Of a stretch of 64,000 bases of DNA, positions 48,219 to 64,000 are shown piece after piece. The stretch spans positions 3,213,922 through 3,277,921 of the forward strand of contig RPFO01000276.1 of the NCBI GenBank assembly GCA_009746045.1, written 5' to 3'. How positions within the stretch are numbered: position 1 is the first letter of the stretch; each line of letters starts with the position of its first letter. This DNA is from Mesostigma viride. Taxonomy: Eukaryota > Streptophyta > Mesostigmatophyceae > Mesostigmatales > Mesostigmataceae. The notes under the pieces are model-generated. The model searched no databases. It had not been told where the DNA came from and saw nothing but the letters and a program-made list of their open reading frames with translations. Made by a program: the position numbers and the translations under genes.

Positions 48219-48407
48219 TCAATTACCGGGATTTCCTATTGCCTTGTGCAGGGGCTTCAACTCCCAACCATGGTAGGATAAGGGATCAATAGCCTCAAGC
48301 CTGTCGACGTTGCGCTGTCTTGCGTCCTCGATATTTCTTTCATCACTCCAGACCTGCTGAGATACGAGATATTCTTGGAAACTGGCGTCTGGCGAACACA
48401 ACGACAT
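48219..48407 (-). CDS. Possible small protein or terminal exon, 62 residues, unknown
   Basis: The ATG at 48407 follows a plausible splice acceptor (ttcttgcag). The frame has ordinary protein-like composition (FQEYLVSQQVWSDERNIEDA, then RQRNVDRLEAIDPLSYHGWE) and ends in TGA. Just upstream (48439-48487) are eight CACCTG units, read on the minus strand as (CAGGTG)n, each resembling a donor site. I recognise no family; it could be chance. Confidence 0.25.
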   Translation of the reverse strand: MSLCSPDASFQEYLVSQQVWSDERNIEDARQRNVDRLEAIDPLSYHGWELKPLHKAIGNPGN

Positions 48408-48438
48408 CGCTGCAAGAATTAGGAGATCCCGCCAACTT

Positions 48439-48487
48439 CACCTGCACCTGCACCTGCACCTGCACCTGCACCTGCACCTGCACCTGC
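48439..48487. repeat. CACCTG hexanucleotide repeat, 8 copies
   Basis: Perfect tandem hexamers. The minus strand reads (CAGGTG)n, a series of consensus-like CAG|GTG splice donors and of E-box motifs. Confidence 0.9.
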
Positions 48488-48499
48488 GTCCTGCACTCT

Positions 48500-50207
48500 G
48501 CACAGGCACTCAATGCCCTCAGCCCTACTGTGCAGGGTTGAGCTGCCCATGTGCGGCGTGGGACACAACAACAACAACAACAAGGTTGAGCTGCAACCAA
48601 CGGAAGTTGCGCAATGGCGGCCTTCGCAATGTCAGTGCCGATCGACCTGAAGGCATGGCATTACGTGCCCTAGGTGTCATGGAAACCAAATGGATGACCC
48701 CTTGCTGATGAAGTTCATGAAATAAAGCTGATAATGTTGTAGATCAGGTGGGAAGATAGTTACCAACACAGCCCACAGGACGCTGCGCGGTGCGTTCATC
48801 TTTCTTTGAAGGCAGCGCTTGCGCACGGTTTCTTACACCAGCATTGTTGGGGTCTCCCGCTGTGCCAGCGAGATCACCCGACTGAAGCAAGGCACGACTG
48901 TCGTGATGACTGGGAAGTTACTGGGGAACGCTTCAAACGCGATGCGACGGGCGGCACAATCGCAGTAAAAGTGTTTAGGGCTTGGGAATTAATTAATTAG
49001 AAACATAACTCCGTTGGGAGTACATGTAGCACATATCCCTGAGAAGGGGCTTGGGAATGCCTGAGCAAGATGGCGATTCGACTTTGTTAGTAGCTATTAG
49101 TCGCGTGATCTCGCCCTTCGTTGGTGACAATTTTCATCTTTAGATGAAAAACTTAATTTATAACGTACTATGCCGCCCATTTCCATCCACATACCCGTTC
49201 CGTCTGCCTGGTGGCCATGCGGCTAGAACGATGGCAGATTTGAGCCCGTGCCGACAACCCTTGCTATCACGCGCCTCCTTATAATGCATGCATGGTTGGT
49301 TCAGACGGCAACGTGCACTTGCTGTGGCTTGTTGGATTTTGTAATATTTTGCAACCGTGGCTATGGGGCGTGGACTGCTTGACCCCACCCACCATGCTGA
49401 CAAATTAACCGTGCTGTCGTCACCTACTCTTCTCTGTGGCCTGCCCACCTGGGGCAGTGAGAGAAGCTAGGGCGCCCTCCCTCCTTCTCATTGTTTGTAG
49501 GGGTTGAAGGTTCCATTATTCGTACCCACGTGACGCAGTCTGCGTGCTAATTATCGTCACGTGTACGGCTTAAGTGGGCGGCTTAGAATAAAGAACAGCA
49601 ATTGTGCCACGACAACATATGGTAAAATGAGTTCTTCCACATTAGTTACAGTCTTACTCAAGAAACAAGCCTAGAAGGCCATACATGCATAGCACATTCA
49701 ACTTGCATCCCTGACTATCTGTCATAACTTAGCTAATGTGAAGTGGATGGGTCGTGGCCACTCAGCAAGGGGATACTAGTGACCTGATTAGATTGATGAT
49801 TCGCTTCTGACGTGACGTTTACGTGCATGAAGGGTATATACCCCAAATTGCACTCTCTTTCCATGTATAGTCAGGTAGCCATGCGTGGCCTCCTCTCCTA
49901 TTACTGATCAATTAAGCCTACCCAGCCTGGGAGAGTCATCGGCGTCTAAAGACGGACAGAACGTACCACGTACGTTAACATGCAAACTCTACCTCAACTT
50001 GCTCGCTGTTGCATTTGTAACATTGTAAGAATAATTATAGTAGTCATTGACTTGAAGAAAGTTAAAAGGCGTGCTGCAAATGGTCAAATTAACTAAATGG
50101 CTCCGTTGGGAGCATATGTAACACATATCCCTGAGAGGGGGCGTATGGTTTTTAGTACATTCTGGGCTACAACCTGCAGGTGGAGAGTGTAAACTGCCAC
50201 CTACCAA
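48500..50207. other. No supported gene; retroposon tails
   Basis: Contains two family-A-like tails, at 49006-49050 (ctccgttgggagtacatg, catatccctgag) and 50098-50145 (ctccgttgggagcatatg), and AT-rich stretches. Several frames exist but none with splice or motif evidence. Confidence 0.45.
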
Positions 50208-50330
50208 ATGGTCAGATGGGCCAGTAACACCCATCTCAACGAAAAACGACGTTCTTTCGCGACTAGCTTAGTATTATTAAAGAGACAACCATCGCAGGCC
50301 AGAAATCTGGTATACCAATCAATTAAGTCC
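50208..50330 (+). pseudogene. Possible degenerate relative of the 60121 small gene
   Basis: Translation HLNEKRRSFATSLVLLKRQP resembles HVNEKRAVLVAELERLKKQP of the 60121 gene with the same 10-residue spacing between NEKR and K-x-QP. The following part diverges and there is a stop-rich downstream region. Homology is suggestive only. Confidence 0.3.
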
Positions 50331-50548
50331 TCGTGTGTATATTGGCTAAGTACATGCCTTTATATGGGGCGTTGGCTGAACCAGTTAGAGCAATTCAATG
50401 ATGGCTGGCCGGCCGCCAGACCACCAACACAGCCGAGCCAGGGTAGCCATAGTCATTGAGGCACATCAATGCACCAACCTAGCTTTATGTAATAGCACCC
50501 GCCATATGCAACCAAGTATTTGTTGGCCACACTGGCCAGCCTGGCCTA

Positions 50549-59200
<8,652 letters not shown>

Positions 59201-60120
59201 TCTGTCCAAAATGCTAGGCAAGAAGCGCGAAATCGCGGCGCGGGGCTTAACCAAGATGCATTCCACAGTCGAATGCTATCTGGAGTCGTCCAACGTCCAA
59301 CGCACTCAAATCGGGAACAACGGGCGACCTTCAATGGCCGGAGAACATTCTCACCCCGTCACCCGCAACTTATTAGATTCGTGCGTCTCGTGCATCTGCC
59401 GCAAATGAATCAGAATACGGGCTTCGGGCCTCATTGGTTTTGAGAAATAGGCTCGCCTGTACAGGCGAATTATCTCGACAATGTTCCTCGACTGCCAAGA
59501 CCACAGCTCTGCAGTCTGCACTAGGTAGTACTGGAGCACTTCCCAATCCCGTCTGGCGGGAATAAACTCAACTCAACTCTCCCGTCTGAAGTGAGTGGAA
59601 GTCCTCTGGAGGTCGCACGTGGCACCGAGCGTGGTCATAATTTATTTACTAGTTGCTGGCATCGGACTACGGATTCATGCCCAGCTTCAGCTCCAGCTTG
59701 TTCCGATGTCTCAATTCAATACTACACGCCTATCATGGGCGCCCGCGTGTGCATTAACCAACAAGACGCTGCTAGGGCACCTTCCCGGCCTCACGGGTAC
59801 ATGGTGTAGACCTGTGTAGACCATGCCAGCTCGGACGTCGCAGGCTGCCAGTCGCGAAAGGGCCACCCACGGCTTGCCGAGATGATCACGCGAGCCCGGC
59901 CACGAATTGTTGTTGTTCCAGAGACCTTCCCAGTTTTCCATGGGTTGGGAATTGTGATCCGATTCCCGGAAATTGATCACGCGTTTCTACGTCGGATGCA
60001 CTGATCCCGGCATCCTCAGCTTGAAATTGGCGTTACATCATTCAGTCGGGGAATATTGCTGATAGCTAGCCGCTCCTTGTGCTTTTCGACAAGGTAAGCT
60101 CAATTGCGTTGAATTGGGGA
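59201..60120. promoter_or_regulatory. Divergent promoter region, carboxyethylornithine-synthase-like gene (-) and small gene (+)
   Basis: No gene recognised. It separates the two divergent starts. gaataaactcaactcaactct near 59560 could be a short retroposon tail. No clear TATA box. Confidence 0.35.
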
Positions 60121-60443
60121 ATGGATGAACACGTTAATGAAAAGCGCGCAGTGCTCGTGGCAGAATTAGAAAGGCTGAAGAAACAGCCGCGTAATAGCCA
60201 GTATGCCATGCACAGGCTGCGGGTTGTCAACAGGTGCCTGGAGATACTTGATCAGGTGATTAGAATGCTTCCTTTTCTGTCCTTGGCATCGCAATTCTCT
60301 CGCAACCGCATCGTGTATTCTTCTGCGGGGCAACTGAATGGAACCGTTTGTACCTTTCCTTTCATGCTTTGGCTTTGCAGGCTTCTATCTCTTCTGGTCT
60401 GGCTTCCGAGCTTGAATCCCTGATGGCGTCATTGTCCCTTTGA
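60121..60443 (+). CDS. Possible 65-residue coiled-coil-like protein (2 exons), unknown
   Basis: Exon 1 60121-60255 and exon 2 60381-60443, joined across a 125-bp GTGATT...TTTGCAG intron in phase 0. The product starts MDEHVNEKRAVLVAELERLK, continues KQPRNSQYAMHRLRVVNRCL and EILDQ, then ASISSGLASELESLMASLSL and TGA. The first half is highly charged with heptad-like leucines and valines, suggesting a helix that pairs with a partner. I know no such family. The short intron and clean frame support reality; short length weakens it. Confidence 0.45.
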
Positions 60444-61360
60444 AGAATACGCCAATTTGTCGAGGTTGAATTTGGGTCCCGAGCTCTACTTAATTTTTCG
60501 TCAGAATGGCCGCCGCAATGACGGAACCTTGGCTGGCGTGCACGAGGACCACCTGCACGAGGCCCTGGTTAGGTAAGCTTGAAGTTCGGTTGGTGTCATG
60601 AACAATCTCCTTGATCACACTCTGTGGCGTGCCTCCCTTCGCATATGTCTACTCCGTTAGAAAGCTCAGGGCAATTATGCTTCAGTCACTCTCATGTGGG
60701 TCCAAGTTCAAATAATGGGTGCGTACCCACTTCGTACAATGCACGAAGTGCCACATGTAGGCAGCATTCATTGTGATGTCATGCGCTATCGCCTTGTTGG
60801 TTATCTACGAGTACTATCTGTAAGTGCTATTTCTGGGGTATCCGTACAATAGCGTGTACCTTGCAATCGATTGCACTTACTTGACGTGCCTCTGTTGGTA
60901 GCAATGCACAAAGGTTTCTTGTTATTGCCTCTGAGCTGTTTCATTGTGGGATGGAATCGACCCCTCATCCATCGTTTGCCGCTGCACAGGAGCAGATCAG
61001 ATCCCTGCTTACTCACACTCTAAGCCTTGCAAAGGGTGCGGCGAATTTGGAGTCCTAGTATGCAATGGTGTTATGAGGAAGTTTAATGGTGCTTCCAGAG
61101 ATGTTGCCAATGCAATTGGCACGGGGGCGAGATCCACAGAGAAGGGTTTTGGGAGAATTCGTAGGGGGGAGAATTCGGTGCGTGCCGGTTGAAGGGGCAT
61201 ACCCAGGGTTCACCTGCACCCACAGCCCCCAGGTGTATATTTTGGAAGGTGAGCACACCAGCATGGATCAAGTAGTAATTCTCTTAGCGTCTGTAATTTC
61301 TCCACTCATTTCTCGCCCTTGACAACCACTGCACCCACACCTGCGCCAACACCTACGACC
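60444..61360. other. Unresolved region before the F-box exon
   Basis: Two stretches look partly exonic: 60508-60573 ending at a GTAAGC donor, and 60952-61059, an ATG frame MESTPHPSFAAAQEQIRSLL ending ANLES. They do not join convincingly to each other or to the F-box exon, so no gene is called. Confidence 0.3.
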
Positions 61361-62167
61361 ATGTCCAACCCCATCATGATCACCACCACCGCAACAGAAC
61401 TGTACGGCACCTTCTTGCCGCTGTGGTCGTCTGTGTCATCTCCCTTGGCCCTGCCGGGTCATGCGCTGGGGGAGCACGAGCACGAGGGGGCGGATGCCAG
61501 CATCCACGCGCTGCCGGACGAGGTGTTGCTGGAGGTAGGCATGGGATGTATGGGGGCGGGCGGGCGGGGGGAGGGAGGGAGGGAGGGAGGGAGGAGGGAG
61601 GGAGGGAGGGAGGGGAGGGAGGGAGGGAGGGAGGGAGGAGGGAGGGAGGGAGGGAGGGAGGGAGGGAGGGAGGGAGGGAGGGAGGGAGGGAGGAGGGAGG
61701 GAGGGAGGGCGGGCGGTGTGGCGGGCGGGCGGGCGGGCGGGCGGGCAGGCGGGCGGGCGGGCGGGCGGGCGGGCGGGCGGGCGGGCGGGCGGGCGGGCGG
61801 GCGGCGGGCGGGCGGCGGGCGGGCGGCGGGCGGGCGGGCGGCGGGCGGGCGGGCGGGCGGCGGGCGGGCGGGCGGGCGGGCGGGCGAGGCTGCGATTGCT
61901 GAGTAATGTCGGAACCCCTGTTGTCAACTCCCGCTGACCTCACGACACGCTCCTCCCTCGGTTTTCCCTGTCACACACGCCACATGCCCTGCTCACTGTG
62001 TGTGTGTTCTGTTTGTGTGCCTGCCCCCTGGCCCCCTGGCCGGATGTCAGATATTCCTTCGGCTGGACACCTACTCGGTGGGGGTGGCCGCTTGCGTGTG
62101 CCGCAAGTGGCGCTACCTGTCCTGGAACCCCACCATTTGGCAGCGCGCGTGCCTACAGGTCTGGCAG
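61361..62167 (+). CDS. F-box protein, 5' part (2 exons seen, incomplete at 3' end)
   Basis: Exon 1 61361-61534 and exon 2 62051-62167 join in phase 0 to give the F-box HALPDEVLLE plus IFLRLDTYSVGVAACVCRKW, then NPTIWQRACLQVW. F-box domains bind SKP1 and recruit substrates to SCF ubiquitin ligases. The IW-x-x-AC-L-x-VW ending recalls FBXO9-like proteins, a tentative comparison. Exon 2 ends at GTGAGG; no following exon was found, so the gene probably continues beyond the window. An upstream exon is also possible. The exon 1 frame stays open far into the repeat-filled intron. Confidence 0.75.
61555..61890. repeat. (GGGA)n and (GGGC)n tract in F-box intron 1
   Basis: Starts about 20 bp after the donor with GGGC units, changes to GGGA for about 150 bp, then back to GGGC/GGC for about 180 bp. 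The sense RNA is G-rich with many possible quadruplexes. Confidence 0.96.
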
Positions 62168-62930
62168 GTGAGGCACCCTGCAGACGTGGCGTGTAAGGCA
62201 CTAACGGCGCTGGCATTGTCGCGGTTATGTGACCGCTGGTATACCGGCAAAGGGCATGGCGCCGGCGCATGACCGCCAGCGTGCTGGTGTTACTTCCACT
62301 ACCGATGACATCAGCATGTCATCAGGGGCATGGGTGCTTGTTGCCTGGATGTGGCACCTGGCCCTGCATGCTGTTTGCCTCCCGTGTCTGGGTGAGCTCC
62401 TCACTGGCCATTCATACACCATCATACCCACCATACGCCATCATACGCCATGTACCACGATGGCTGTGTGTGGTCGGTTGTCGGTCAGTCCCAGGCATTT
62501 CTTGTGAGTGGGCTGCATGTCTCACCATCCAGGGGGGGGCGCTACCACATTTCTCCAGGCCAGCTGGTTGACAAGCTGTCGGCGTGGAATGCACTCTCTA
62601 GCGGAGGGCTTTTTATTGGAGTGGTCTTTCTCGTCAAGTTGCACATCCCCCTGCTTGCTGCCCATAACCCCGCATGGGTTCAATTGACAAGTAGGGTGCC
62701 GGGGCGTATTTTCTCTGGCGTCTCCTTCTCATCACATCTAACGAGACCTTGTGTCACGGTTTGAGATTGTTCCCTCGGCTGGGCTCCAGTGTGTGGGCCC
62801 CGTCAGCCAGTCTCCATCCCGAGCAATGTTGACATGCTTCCCTTGCTCTTATTCTGTTGCTCTCTCGCTCGTTTCATGGCCTCTTTATGTTGTTATCTTT
62901 TCCTCCTGTTATCTTTGCCTTTCCCCCCCC
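62168..62930. other. Presumed F-box intron, nothing else recognised
   Basis: No further F-box exon could be identified; short catacgccatcatacgcc-type repeats occur near 62415-62450. Confidence 0.35.
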
Positions 62931-62936
62931 TGACCC

Positions 62937-63210
62937 CCCCCCCGCCCGCCCGACCCACCCACCCACCCACCCAACCAGCCAAGCAAGCAACCAACCAACC
63001 AACCAACCAACCAACCAACCAACCAACCAACCAACCAACCAACCAACCAACCAACCAACCAACCAACCAACCAACCAACCAACCAACCAACCAACCAACC
63101 AACCAACCAACCAACCAACCAACCAACCAACCAACCAACCAACCAACCAACCAACCAACCAACCAACCAACCAACCGACCGACCGACCAACCAACCAACC
63201 AACCAACCAA
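62937..63210. repeat. (CCCG), (CCCA), then (CCAA)n tract
   Basis: A short CCCG run gives way to CCCA, then about 55 CCAA units with a CCGA cluster near the end. PTNQ or LVGW repeat frames here are artefacts. Confidence 0.96.
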
Positions 63211-63358
63211 AGACGACCGGCGTGGCAGGGAATGCTGAGATCGCGCGTCGAATGTTCCAGGGATCCTGGCGACGCATGTGGAAGGCTCGCCCGCGCGTGC
63301 GCATGGACGGTGGGTACTTGCCCACGCCACGTCCTTGCTGACTGTGCCGAGGGCGTGC

Positions 63359-63863
63359 GATGAGCACCACCGATGGTTGATGAGCGCAGGGTGATGAGCA
63401 CCACCGGTGGGTGATGAGCGCAGGGCGATGAGCACCACCGATGGTTGATGAGCGCAGGGCGTGCGATGAGCACCACCGATGGTTGATGAGCGCAGGGCGA
63501 TGATCACCACCGATGGTTGATGAGCGCAGGGCGTGTGATGAGCACCACCGATGGTTGATGAGCGCAGGGCGTGCGATGAGCACCACCGATGGTTGATGAG
63601 CGCAGGGCGATGAGCACCACCGATGGTTGATGAGCGCAGGGCGTGCGATGAGCACCACCGATGGTTGATGAGCGCAGGGTGATGAGCACCACCGATGGTT
63701 GATGAGCGCAGGGCGTTTGATGAGCACCACCGATGGTTGATGAGCGCAGGGTGATGAGCACCACCGATGGTTGATGAGCGCAGGGCGTGCGATGAGCACC
63801 ACCGATGGTTGATGAGCGCAGGGCGATGAGCACCACCGATGGTTGATGAGCGCAGGGCGTGCG
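63359..63863. repeat. 34/38-bp alternating minisatellite, 14 units
   Basis: Units begin gatgagcaccaccgatggtt and end gcgcaggg plus c/t (34 bp) or cgtgc (38 bp). Lengths run 34,34,38,34,38,38,34,38,34,38,34,38,34,38, so most of the array is a 72-bp dimer. Confidence 0.94.
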
Positions 63864-64000
63864 GACTGTGTTGAGGACTACTAGTGGGGCATCGATCACA
63901 GCAATGTCTGTTGCATTAAGGCATTTGTACTGACTGGAAATAGCTGCGCACTTGTGGACAACAAGCAGACTTGCATCGCTGTACGCGTCCTCTAACTTGC
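63864..64000. other. Window end, nothing recognised
   Basis: About 137 bp with no feature I can support. Confidence 0.4.

Noticed and set aside
62789-63899. PTNQ, LVGW and HQPSVVLI repeat frames
   Set aside because: CCAA tract and the 34/38-bp array; no non-repeat coding sequence joined to them.

Overview
The window is nuclear DNA of a eukaryote, most likely a protist or microalga. Genes are split by many GT-AG introns with donors such as GTGGGT, GTACGT, GTGCGT and GTAAGC. One gene ends with an AATAAA signal. Non-LTR (LINE-type) retrotransposons and a hAT-like relic lie between genes, and introns are filled with tandem repeats. I cannot name the species. All gene models were built by eye from reading frame, splice sites and remembered family motifs, so exon ends are predictions.

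Layout. (1) 92-3341 (-): SBBP-repeat beta-propeller protein. (2) 4685-13908 (+): 11-exon DUF4380-like protein, divergently transcribed from the first. (3) 14.0-23.6 kb: transposon graveyard with ORF1-only LINE relatives, a nested LINE insertion with an 11-bp target duplication, a reverse-transcriptase fragment and a hAT transposase pseudogene. (4) 23598-29314 (-): membrane-anchored, divergent HSP70 with substitutions at key nucleotide-binding residues. (5) 30224-36492 (+): ALG7/DPAGT1-type GlcNAc-1-phosphate transferase, the first step of N-glycan precursor synthesis, divergent from the HSP70; the shared intergenic region holds a candidate heat-shock element. (6) 36.9-42.2 kb: more LINE copies and a twice-present repeat with a 9-bp stem and GAAA loop. 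(7) 42287-47765 (-): NUDIX hydrolase. (8) 50549-59200 (-): N5-(carboxyethyl)ornithine synthase-like oxidoreductase of the alanine dehydrogenase family. (9) 60121-60443 (+): possible two-exon, 65-residue protein. (10) 61361 to beyond 62167 (+): F-box protein running out of the window.

The most striking feature is architectural. All seven large genes carry at least one long tandem array inside an intron, each with its own unit: 30, 47, 26, 21, 15, 12, 35 and 184 bp, plus tetranucleotide tracts (ACGC, CCCT, GGGT, GGGA/GGGC, CCAA). Once exons are joined, the longest open frames in the window turn out to be intronic repeat sequence, not genes. No operon-like co-regulation is visible. Functional links are limited to the HSP70/ALG7 divergent pair, both plausibly tied to the endomembrane system.
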